Shown here in pieces: positions 8,056-14,215 of a DNA stretch of 19,459 bases; position 1 is the stretch's first letter, and each line of letters begins with the position of its first letter. The stretch comes from CAVOBC01 sp963693635 (GTDB taxonomy: Bacteria > Pseudomonadota > Gammaproteobacteria > Pseudomonadales > Azotimanducaceae). A program made the translations under genes and the position numbers. The notes under the pieces were generated by a model that saw nothing but the letters and a program-made list of their open reading frames with translations, was not told the origin of the DNA and made no database searches. Location of the stretch: NCBI GenBank assembly GCA_963693635.1, contig CAVOBC010000044.1, forward strand, positions 1-19,459. The letters are read 5' to 3'.

Positions 8056-10013
8056 TCGTCGGTTCCATCAGCCGCAATATCGCCGGGTCCATCAGCCACA
8101 TCGGGTCCACCAGCCACAATCTCATCCTTGCCAGTGCCAATGCGTGCAGCCCTCTCCTCGTCCCACCACCACGTGTCGATATGGGCGAGGCGGATCAGAC
8201 GTGCGGCTTCGGGTTTGCCGAACTTGTCCCAATGCGCAACCCCCATATTCATTTTGGTCATGCCCGGAACGAAGTAGAAGTTCCACAACAAGACCCGGTC
8301 AAGCGCATGTATCGCAGCGACAAAGTCGTCATACTCATCTGCATCCTGCATCGCCTGGATGAGATGATCGACCGCTGGATCACGCATGTTCGACCAATTG
8401 CCGCTGTAGGCCTGATCCGCGGCGACGCTCTGGAAGCTGTTCGCGATGAGCAGACTCGGTATGTTGTCAGGAACAAACGCGATCGCGCCAGCATCGAAAT
8501 CGCCAGAGCGCATGCGATGTAACCAGTTTGATATCTCGGGTGACTTGATGCTCGAGGTAATCCCCAGTCGTTTCAGCACCCGGGTATAGCCAACGAATGA
8601 GCGTCCCAGCGCAGGCGAGACCGCGACGAAACGGATGTGAAACGGCTCACGGGTCTCTTTGTGCACAAGCTGGCCGTCGGCCATCTCCCAACCCGCGTCA
8701 TAAAGCAGTTCCATGGCGCGCTTCATGTTATCCCGGTGCCAACCGCCGCCGCCGTTGGGGGGTGGCTCATAGGCCGCGGTAAAGACCCGTGGCGGCACCT
8801 TGTCCCGAATGGGTTCCAGCAGCTTCAGTTCGCGTTCGTCGGGCAGGCCAGTCGCGGCGAGGTGAGAATCGTGGAAAAAGCTGCGCGCCAGACCATAGAA
8901 GTCATAGTTGCGCGAGTTGAGCCAAACGAAATCGCTGACAAGCCACAACGCCTCGCGAACGCGAACGTCCCGGAAGCGGGGTTGATCGAGATTCCAGAAG
9001 ACCGGCCACCAGAGACCCGCCGGCCGCGCAAGCTTCAACATGGTCTTTTTGAAGTGTCCAGCGCGGGTCGCTGGAAAGTCGTACGCGTATTCCCAAAGGC
9101 GGGGCAGGTTCTCAACGTGCAGATCCACCACGTTACCCTTGACCGCTTCAGTCTGCACCTGATCGTCCCGAAAGTAGTCGAACTTCAACCGGTCGAAGTT
9201 GAAGCTGCCCACATTCGCCGGCAAATCGCGACCCCAGTAATCATCAACCCGCTCATACCCGACCCACCGCCCAACCTGGAACTTGCCGATGCGGTACGGG
9301 CCTGAGCCGAGCGGCGGTTGGACCGTCGTCTTTGAAATGTCGTTGTCGGTCCAGTAGTGCTTCGGCAGAATCGGCAGCACACCCACCCGCATCGGCAACA
9401 TGGGATTGCCCCGCGAGGCAGGTTCAATGTGATATCGAACCTCACGATCGCCAACAACCTCGATATGCGTGAAGGGGATCAGCGGTTCCGTGATAGTCGG
9501 GTTGGCGAATTCAGACTTGTACGATTCAAACGTGAAGACGACATCTTCCACGGTTATCGGTTTACCATCATGCCAGCGCGCACCCTCGCGAAGCTTGTAA
9601 CCGATCCAGGAGTTGTCATGCGCAAACGCAATGCCCTCAGCAAGCACGCCGTATAGCGTCGAGGGTTCGTCGAGCGCCGGGGCCATCAGGCTGTCCAGCA
9701 GATAGTTCTGGTTGGGCGACCAGATCGACAGCCCGGCTGCCACGCGCCCGCGCAGGGGCACGGGATTGAAGCTGTCCCAGGTGCCCATCTGGGGAACCCG
9801 GATGCGCCCGGCCTTGGGGGCATCCGGATTGACGTAGTTGAAGTTCTGATAGTCCGCGGGATAGCGCGGAGTGGACAGGAACGCATACGCATGATGATAC
9901 GTTATGTTTCCCGCTGCAGCCGACGACGTGGAGTCCACAGCAACCGCGCCGCCGCCCGACAAGAGCAGTGGCAGAAACAGACCCCAAAGCCATGCTTTGC
10001 GCGGTTTTAACAT
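8052..10013 (-). CDS. Periplasmic solute-binding protein, family 5 (YejA-like)
   Basis: Predicted secreted binding component of a peptide/nickel-type ABC importer, 653 residues from the ATG at 10013. The N-terminus MLKPRKAWLWGLFLPLLL is a signal peptide with a basic start and hydrophobic core, probably cleaved near AVAVDS. The mature part begins with a YejA-like block YVNPDAPKAGRIR (60-72) and LGTWDSFNP-like GTWDSFNPVPL (77-87), followed by LREGARWHDGKPIT and DVVFTFES, the cluster 5 signatures. The open frame extends back to 10094, but that would put the signal peptide internally and run into the divergent promoter region. No permease or ATPase genes are nearby, so it is an orphan here. The acidic, glycine-rich C-terminal tail (VAGGPDVADGPGDIAADG) is atypical and encoded by short DNA repeats. 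It overlaps the antiporter start by 4 bases. Confidence 0.92.
   Translation of the reverse strand: MLKPRKAWLWGLFLPLLLSGGGAVAVDSTSSAAAGNITYHHAYAFLSTPRYPADYQNFNYVNPDAPKAGRIRVPQMGTWDSFNPVPLRGRVAAGLSIWSPNQNYLLDSLMAPALDEPSTLYGVLAEGIAFAHDNSWIGYKLREGARWHDGKPITVEDVVFTFESYKSEFANPTITEPLIPFTHIEVVGDREVRYHIEPASRGNPMLPMRVGVLPILPKHYWTDNDISKTTVQPPLGSGPYRIGKFQVGRWVGYERVDDYWGRDLPANVGSFNFDRLKFDYFRDDQVQTEAVKGNVVDLHVENLPRLWEYAYDFPATRAGHFKKTMLKLARPAGLWWPVFWNLDQPRFRDVRVREALWLVSDFVWLNSRNYDFYGLARSFFHDSHLAATGLPDERELKLLEPIRDKVPPRVFTAAYEPPPNGGGGWHRDNMKRAMELLYDAGWEMADGQLVHKETREPFHIRFVAVSPALGRSFVGYTRVLKRLGITSSIKSPEISNWLHRMRSGDFDAGAIAFVPDNIPSLLIANSFQSVAADQAYSGNWSNMRDPAVDHLIQAMQDADEYDDFVAAIHALDRVLLWNFYFVPGMTKMNMGVAHWDKFGKPEAARLIRLAHIDTWWWDEERAARIGTGKDEIVAGGPDVADGPGDIAADGTDD
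8070..8122. repeat. Short degenerate repeats encoding the acidic tail of the binding protein
   Basis: On the plus strand, units resembling ggtccatcagccacaat recur three times with changes, just before the stop. They encode the repetitive Gly/Asp/Ala tail beyond the family's conserved end and probably arose by local duplication. Confidence 0.5.
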
Positions 10014-10080
10014 CACACCGTGCGGTTTGTGATCATTGAATTTTCCCCTGACGACCAGCCGAGCACGCTTTCCCACCCGA

Positions 10081-10095
10081 CATGCTGGCAGCATG
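10081..10095. promoter_or_regulatory. Perfect palindrome in divergent intergenic region, candidate operator
   Basis: CATGCTG-g-CAGCATG is a perfect 7-bp inverted repeat around one central base. It lies in the 136-base region between the divergent binding-protein (start 10013) and Ldh-family dehydrogenase (start 10150) genes, the usual place for a site of a dimeric regulator. No regulator gene is adjacent and no clear promoter boxes could be assigned, so the role is inferred from symmetry and position. Confidence 0.4.
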
Positions 10096-10136
10096 AATTT
10101 GGGAGCGCTTTTGGTAGCATGCCCTTCTTACTCTTC

Positions 10137-10152
10137 GAAGGACACCCCAGTG
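10137..10152 (+). promoter_or_regulatory. Ribosome-binding site deciding the GTG start of the dehydrogenase
   Basis: GAAGGA at 10137-10142 sits 7 bases before GTG at 10150. The upstream ATG at 10036 in the same frame lacks such a site and would add a 38-residue extension not expected in the family, so GTG is preferred. Confidence 0.75.
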
Positions 10153-11226
10153 CTTGATCGCTTTCGTGTTGCCGATGACATCGCCGTTCGTATCCCCCAG
10201 GAGACCATGCGAGCAACAGTTGAAGACATTTTCACGCGCCTTGGCATGACGCCAGAAGACGCCTCTCGTGGCGCTGACACGCTCCTTTATGCGGACATCC
10301 GAGGCATTGATTCGCACGGCGTTAGCAACATGATGCGCGCTTACGTGCACGGCCTTGAGAACGACCAGATCAACCCGACACCGTCGTGGCAGGTTGTGAA
10401 TGACGCTGGCGCTGCCGTCAACGTCGACTGCGACGAGGGTCTCGGCATTGTCGTCGGCCCCCAGTGCATGGACCTTGCGATCAAGAAAGCCAAACAGAAC
10501 GGCATCGGCATGGTCACAGCGCACAACGGCGGGCACTACGGTGCCGCCGCGTACCACGCCCAGCGTGCGCTCGCGCACGACATGGTGGGCCTCTCTATGA
10601 CCACCGGCGGTGTTCTCGTGGTACCGACCCAAGGCGCAGAACCGATGCTGGGACTCAATCCCATCGGCATCGCTGCTCCCACACGCAATGCTGAGCCGTA
10701 CATCTTCGATGCCTCCATGAGTTCACTTGCGGCAAACAAGATTCAGTTGCTGCGCCGCGTCGGCGGAACGGCGCTCGCTGGCTGGGTCGCAGGCGAGGAC
10801 GGCGCACCGATCATGGAGGAAGGACCGGTCCCGGAGAAATACCGCATGCTGCCACTGGGCGGCACGCGCGAGATTGGCTCCCACAAGGGCTACGGCTTAA
10901 TGATGTTGGTCGAAATCCTGACGGGTGCCCTGTCAGGCGGCGGCGTGGGGCCATTCAGGCGTCAGGGCAGCTCGCACTTTTTCATGGCGATCAACATCGC
11001 CGCACTGACCGGACTGGCGAGCTTCCAGGACGACATGGACGAGTACCTGGGCGCCTTGCTTGCAAGCACACCGGCACCCGGTGAGGAGCGCGTGGTGTAT
11101 GCCGGCATTCCGGAGGCCGAGGACGAGGCAGATCGGCGAGAGAAGGGCATTCCCTATCACCCGGAAGTCATTGAATGGTTCAAGAGCACGGTCGACCGAC
11201 TGGAGCTGAGATCACGCTTCAATTAG
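10150..11226 (+). CDS. Ldh family oxidoreductase (malate/L-lactate/ureidoglycolate dehydrogenase type)
   Basis: Predicted NAD(P)H-dependent 2-hydroxy acid dehydrogenase of the Ldh_2 (AllD/ComC/YbiC-like) family, unrelated in fold to classical lactate dehydrogenase. It has 358 residues from GTG, the normal size. Signatures: ADIRGIDSHGVSNM (49-62, with the conserved His56), NGGHYGAAAYHAQ (126-138, His129), GLNPIGIAAP, FDASMSSLAANKI and SHKGYGLMMLVEILTGALSG with the conserved Lys. The stop is followed immediately by a tandem repeat and the methyltransferase region. It is divergent from the solute-binding protein, so the two could act on one compound class, but this is only positional. The exact 2-hydroxy acid substrate is not predictable. 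Confidence 0.92.
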   Translation: MLDRFRVADDIAVRIPQETMRATVEDIFTRLGMTPEDASRGADTLLYADIRGIDSHGVSNMMRAYVHGLENDQINPTPSWQVVNDAGAAVNVDCDEGLGIVVGPQCMDLAIKKAKQNGIGMVTAHNGGHYGAAAYHAQRALAHDMVGLSMTTGGVLVVPTQGAEPMLGLNPIGIAAPTRNAEPYIFDASMSSLAANKIQLLRRVGGTALAGWVAGEDGAPIMEEGPVPEKYRMLPLGGTREIGSHKGYGLMMLVEILTGALSGGGVGPFRRQGSSHFFMAINIAALTGLASFQDDMDEYLGALLASTPAPGEERVVYAGIPEAEDEADRREKGIPYHPEVIEWFKSTVDRLELRSRFN

Positions 11227-11280
11227 TTGTTGTCCCAAAATTACTGGTTGTCCCGAAATTGGTGGTTGTCCCAAAATCGT
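11227..11280. repeat. 18-bp tandem repeat, three copies, with TTGTCCC core
   Basis: TTGTCCC recurs at 11230, 11248 and 11266, exactly 18 bases apart, each followed by (A/G)AAAT and a GG-rich spacer. It starts one base after the dehydrogenase stop and is read in frame with the downstream methyltransferase as repeated LSQN/LSRN peptides. It lies upstream of the more credible methyltransferase start at 11407, so I treat it as non-coding. Confidence 0.85.
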
Positions 11281-11406
11281 CATCCTGATAATGCTTGGGG
11301 CTCGGTTCGCAAACAAGCCTTACGTTTTCTTGACAAAAATGGCGGTGCATTCCTGCAGTGCAAGCGCATTCGCTATCCCAGAGGTCGACAACCGACGCTT
11401 ATCGAA

Positions 11407-12030
11407 ATGAGTGACGAGGCTCCGAAATCCTGGTCCCGATACTACGCCCGAACGCGGACTGAGAAACCCAATCCGCATCTGGCATTTGCACTCTCGCGCA
11501 TTCGCGGACGGGCCCGCGATTGCAGGGTCGCCATGGATGGCGGCTGTGGTGCCGGGCGCGACACCGCGTTTCTCTTGACGGCCGGCTTCGACGTTCACGC
11601 CTTCGACCCCGATGCCCGGTCGATCACGATCTGCGAAGACCGATTTCGAGACCTTCTCGGCCGAGGCTGCTTCATGCACCGCGCGGACTTTGTAAGCGCT
11701 CACTATCATCCCTGCGCAGCGTTTGTCGCAACGGCGAGCCTCTTTTTCACACGACCGGCAACGTTCGCCGACGTCTGGTCGCGAATCACGAGCGCAATCG
11801 AACCGGGCGGCGTGTTCTGCGGCAACCTGCTGGGGGTCCGGGACACCTGGGCAAGCCCCGAAGCCGATACGGTCGGTGTCGTGACCGCGTTCGAATCGCA
11901 CGCCGCACGCAATCTCTTTGGGGGATTCGACATCGCCCGATGGCACGAGCGGGACGAGACCGGCACAACCGTTTCCGGCAATGCCAAACACTGGCACACG
12001 TTTCACGTCGTAGGGGTAAAGCGGGGGTAA
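11407..12030 (+). CDS. Class I SAM-dependent methyltransferase (TehB/TPMT-like)
   Basis: Predicted soluble methyltransferase, 207 residues. It opens with a WSRYYARTRTEKPNPHL block, like the W-x-x-YY start of TehB-type enzymes. The SAM-binding motif I is AMDGGCGAGRDTAFLLTAGFDV (about 42-63), with FDPDA as the acidic end of strand 2. ATASLFFTRP stands in place of the usual motif before helix D, and IEPGGVFCGNLLG is the post-III motif. The frame is open back to 11227, but that adds a repeat-encoded extension, so ATG 11407 is chosen; the ribosome-binding site is weak. TehB and bacterial thiopurine methyltransferases methylate tellurium, selenium or thiol compounds, but the acceptor here is unknown. 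The stop lies inside a short tandem repeat. The selenoprotein gene follows 152 bases downstream. Confidence 0.85.
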   Translation: MSDEAPKSWSRYYARTRTEKPNPHLAFALSRIRGRARDCRVAMDGGCGAGRDTAFLLTAGFDVHAFDPDARSITICEDRFRDLLGRGCFMHRADFVSAHYHPCAAFVATASLFFTRPATFADVWSRITSAIEPGGVFCGNLLGVRDTWASPEADTVGVVTAFESHAARNLFGGFDIARWHERDETGTTVSGNAKHWHTFHVVGVKRG

Positions 12031-12077
12031 AGCGCAGGTAAAGTCGGGGTGAGTTGGGTGAAGTCAGGGTGAAGTCG
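12011..12077. repeat. Degenerate 10-12 bp tandem repeats (GGTAAAG / GGTGAAGTC)
   Basis: About six units rich in GGGGTAAAGC, changing to GGGTGAAGTC, run from the last codons of the methyltransferase through its stop into the intergenic gap. The drift from TAAAG to TGAAG along the array suggests serial duplication. No known element matches. Confidence 0.75.
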
Positions 12078-12120
12078 TGAGGGCAATTTGGCTCGAAGCG
12101 CGGCAGTCGGCATCCGCGTC

Positions 12121-12149
12121 TTTTCGTCACCCTCGCAACTTCCTATACT
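12121..12149 (+). promoter_or_regulatory. Candidate sigma-70 promoter for the selenoprotein gene
   Basis: TATACT at 12144-12149 matches five of six bases of the -10 consensus. TTTTCG at 12121-12126 is a weak -35 at the ideal 17-base spacing. This would start a transcript about 27 bases before the ATG at 12183, suggesting the gene is transcribed independently of the methyltransferase. Confidence 0.45.
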
Positions 12150-12182
12150 GCGCGCTCTCTAATCTGACGAGCACACACGCTT

Positions 12183-12524
12183 ATGGCCAAGAAGATCGAC
12201 TGGTATTACTACCGCAAGCGCTGAACCACCTGTGACCGAGTCGCCAGGTTTCTGGAGACCAATGAGATTGAAGCCGCAGAGCAGGTGCCTGCAAGCCGCA
12301 AACTGCAAGTTACCGACGCCCGGGAATTACTGGAGAAGGCTTCCCGCCTAATCGCCATGAAGGGCAAGAAGGTCCAGGAGTTTGCTGTCGCCAAGTCGAT
12401 TCCGGATGAGGCGGTCGCCGCCATGCTGGGGCCAACCGGCAACCTCCGGGCACCGACGGTCGTCCGCGGCAAGACCGTACTCGTCGGTTTCAACGACGAG
12501 ATATTCACCAAAACCCTGGGCTAG
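12183..12524 (+). CDS. ArsC/Spx-like thioredoxin-fold selenoprotein with UxxC motif (in-frame TGA read as Sec)
   Basis: Small predicted redox protein, 113 residues if TGA at 12222-12224 is read as selenocysteine. ATG 12183 gives MAKKIDWYYYRKR, then U14, then TTC (C17), DRVARFLE, and the frame stays open to TAG at 12522. U14-T-T-C17 occupies the CxxC redox site after the first beta strand, as in ArsC/Spx/YffB proteins (CxxC-RKA). Near the C-terminus, GPTGNLRAPTVVRG has the expected cis-Pro loop and is followed by KTVLVGFNDE, the family's final strand. If TGA were a stop, the product would be a 13-residue peptide; restarting at GTG 12285 would lose the active site. A SECIS-like hairpin follows the TGA. 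No clear Shine-Dalgarno was found. The role is probably thiol/selenol oxidoreduction; arsenate reduction is not shown. Sec machinery (selA, selB, selC, selD) must lie elsewhere in the genome. Confidence 0.87.
12225..12260 (+). promoter_or_regulatory. Putative bacterial SECIS element
   Basis: A hairpin follows the TGA: GTC (12240-12242) pairs with GAC (12257-12259), a G/A mismatch follows, and CCAG (12244-12247) pairs with CTGG (12252-12255) around loop GUUU. The loop starts 24 bases after the TGA with a G at its first position, within the published bacterial SECIS range. An alternative fold pairs GGUUU (12247-12251) with AGACC (12256-12260) around CUGG. Which one SelB would bind is not decided. 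Confidence 0.6.
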
Positions 12525-12541
12525 TAACGGTTGTAACGGGC

Positions 12542-12567
12542 GCCGGTCCGGTCCGTGTCGGACCGGC
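12542..12567 (+). terminator. Strong GC hairpin downstream of the selenoprotein gene
   Basis: GCCGGTCCG and CGGACCGGC form a perfect 9-bp stem with an 8-base loop, 17 bases after the selenoprotein stop. There is no T tract, so it is either an atypical terminator or an mRNA 3'-end stabilising structure. The remaining gap to the thioesterase holds a doubled GCATTAG and an AGGAGG with no well-placed start. Confidence 0.5.
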
Positions 12568-12757
12568 ACTCGCGCCAACGTTGCATTAGGCATTAGGAGG
12601 CCAGTGCGAACTGGGCCATCAATGCCTCCTGGCGATCCTCTCACCTCTCTTTTGCCAGACGTCTCACCAGAGGATTTCGCAAGAAGTCTTGCCTGAACCG
12701 GTCTCGCCCGACGCGAGGCCAACTCGTACTCTTTACTCCGGCAAACCGGGATTACCG

Positions 12758-13606
12758 ATGACCAGACCCCCGACACCCGCCTTCTTGCCGTTGCTCGATC
12801 TCACACCGTCGGGCGAGGACGTCTACCTGGCTCCCGTAGCACCCGAGGAGAGCGGGCATATGTACGGCGGCCAATTCCTCGCACAGTCCCTTGCCGCAAG
12901 TTACCTGACGATCGACGCGGACCGAACGATTCATTCCTTGCACGGCTATTTCCTGCGTCCCGGCGACATCAATGTGACTACCGAGCTGCGCGTATCGCGA
13001 ATCCGCGATGGCCGCTCGTTCAGCTCACGTCAGGTGTCGGCCTACCAGGCGGGTAAAGAGCTGTTTCGCGTCATGGCGTCATTTAACGTACCGGAGCCGA
13101 GTTTCGAGTACGCGGGCGCTCGCAAGCCAGACGTGCCACCACCCGGGTCGGTCGAGACAACGTACAACGAATACTGCGCCGGCGAGGACATGGAATACAC
13201 AGGGCGTGGCCGGCCCATGGACATCCTGTACATCAATCCGCCCAGTGCGCCTGTCGGTGAACCGGTGCTCGAGGATCAACGCATGTGGATGAAGATCGTG
13301 GACCCGCTGCCTGACGGTCATCACATCCACGACCCGGCGCTCGCCTACCTGTCTGACTCAACCCTCATTGACCACGTGCTACTCCCCGAAGGGCAGCGCT
13401 GGCACGACCCCCTGTTTCTGGGCGTCAGCCTGGACCACAGCATGTGGTTCCACCGACGCGTTCGCGCAGACGAATGGCTGCTATTTGATCAGACGGTCGA
13501 GGCGACCGGCGACAGCCGGGGGCTCGCAACCGGCCGGTTCTTCACGGCCGACGGAGCGCTCGCCGCCACCTGCAAGCAGGAAGGCCTGATCCGCTGGGAA
13601 ACCTGA
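12758..13606 (+). CDS. tesB: Acyl-CoA thioesterase II (TesB family)
   Basis: Predicted cytoplasmic thioesterase releasing free fatty acids from acyl-CoA, 282 residues with two hotdog folds, the normal TesB length. The N-terminal hotdog shows MYGGQFLAQSLAAS (35-48) and HSLHGYFLRPGD (59-70). The C-terminal hotdog carries the expected catalytic set: Asp200 in YLSDSTLID, the S224-LDHSMWFHR segment (E. coli uses Thr here) and Gln274 in KQEGLIR. ATG 12758 is chosen because the upstream extension to 12689 is not family-like. It converges on the zinc-finger gene with only 22 bases between stops and no obvious terminator. A link with the acyl-CoA dehydrogenase elsewhere in the window is possible but they are not co-transcribed. 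Confidence 0.93.
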   Translation: MTRPPTPAFLPLLDLTPSGEDVYLAPVAPEESGHMYGGQFLAQSLAASYLTIDADRTIHSLHGYFLRPGDINVTTELRVSRIRDGRSFSSRQVSAYQAGKELFRVMASFNVPEPSFEYAGARKPDVPPPGSVETTYNEYCAGEDMEYTGRGRPMDILYINPPSAPVGEPVLEDQRMWMKIVDPLPDGHHIHDPALAYLSDSTLIDHVLLPEGQRWHDPLFLGVSLDHSMWFHRRVRADEWLLFDQTVEATGDSRGLATGRFFTADGALAATCKQEGLIRWET

Positions 13607-13628
13607 ACCGACTGACTATCACCCCGGA

Positions 13629-14210
13629 TCAGGGAGCGCTGCTATTTCCCAGCAGCTGCCTGATTTCAGTCGCGTCAGTCTCCGACAGCTCGCTGAAGTG
13701 TGCGAGCCTCTCTGCGAGCCCCGCATTTTCTGTAGGTAGCCCCACTGCTGACGCAACACTCGGTTCGCCGGCCAACTCAAAGTACATATCGGCACAGGTG
13801 AGGTGGATATTGCCCGATGGATTGAACATGCCGTCCTCGTAGAACTTCAGCCGAATGCGCCACGCATCTTTGTCGATCGTCTCACGGCAGTGACGACAAC
13901 GCGCCCGCCCGCTCGACGCACGCTCGGCACCATCCGCCCGCGACAGCCGACGATGGGCGAGTCCAACCGCAACGATAGCTCGCTGCCGCTCGACCTCGTC
14001 TTGCGGCTGTCTGGTCTCGTCTATGATCGTCTCCAGCGCATCCGGCCGCTTGTAGGCCGCACAGCGCGGGTGGTACCAATGCGTCATGTCGCCATCCGCA
14101 AACGGGTTCGGCAGCCGCTCGCCAAACCGCAGCTCAGCCTTGTCGATGCGTTGGCCACAGCCCCGACACTTGGACCGCGCGCTGGGTGCAACTTCGATCA
14201 CGTTCGCCAA
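13629..14210 (-). CDS. Tandem PARP-type zinc finger protein
   Basis: Predicted DNA-end/nick-binding protein of 193 residues. The first finger is C15-x2-C18-x28-H47-x2-C50, in KCRGCGQRIDKAELRFG through HWYHPRC. This matches the zf-PARP pattern (C-x2-C, about 28-30, H-x2-C) and its conserved basic GC-x-x-I-x-K-G-E-x-R-x-G-like strand. The second is C105-x2-C108-x27-H136-x2-C139, in RCRHCRETIDKDAWRI through IHLTCAD. The linker is charged. No catalytic ADP-ribosyltransferase domain is present. In eukaryotic PARP1 and DNA ligase III this finger recognises strand breaks; the bacterial role is unknown. The likely start is TTG at 14210, with GAGGG about 9 bases upstream; GTG 14201 is possible. It begins 5 bases after the NHL-repeat gene stop, so the two are probably one operon. 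Confidence 0.82.
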   Translation of the reverse strand: MANVIEVAPSARSKCRGCGQRIDKAELRFGERLPNPFADGDMTHWYHPRCAAYKRPDALETIIDETRQPQDEVERQRAIVAVGLAHRRLSRADGAERASSGRARCRHCRETIDKDAWRIRLKFYEDGMFNPSGNIHLTCADMYFELAGEPSVASAVGLPTENAGLAERLAHFSELSETDATEIRQLLGNSSAP

Positions 14211-14215
14211 TGGAT

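Noticed and set aside
11227..11406. N-terminal extension of the methyltransferase through the TTGTCCC repeats
   Set aside because: It begins with TTG right after the previous stop, is repeat-derived, and lies outside the normal start of the methyltransferase domain.
11227..12077. The two tandem repeat clusters as a CRISPR array
   Set aside because: Units are 10-18 bp, directly abutting or nearly so, without unique spacers of about 30 bp and without cas genes.
12604..12696. Small ORF after AGGAGG at 12595-12600 (GTG 12604 or ATG 12622), ending just before the thioesterase
   Set aside because: Spacing from AGGAGG is 3 or 21 bases, neither suitable, and the peptide resembles nothing; a leader peptide cannot be excluded but is not supported.
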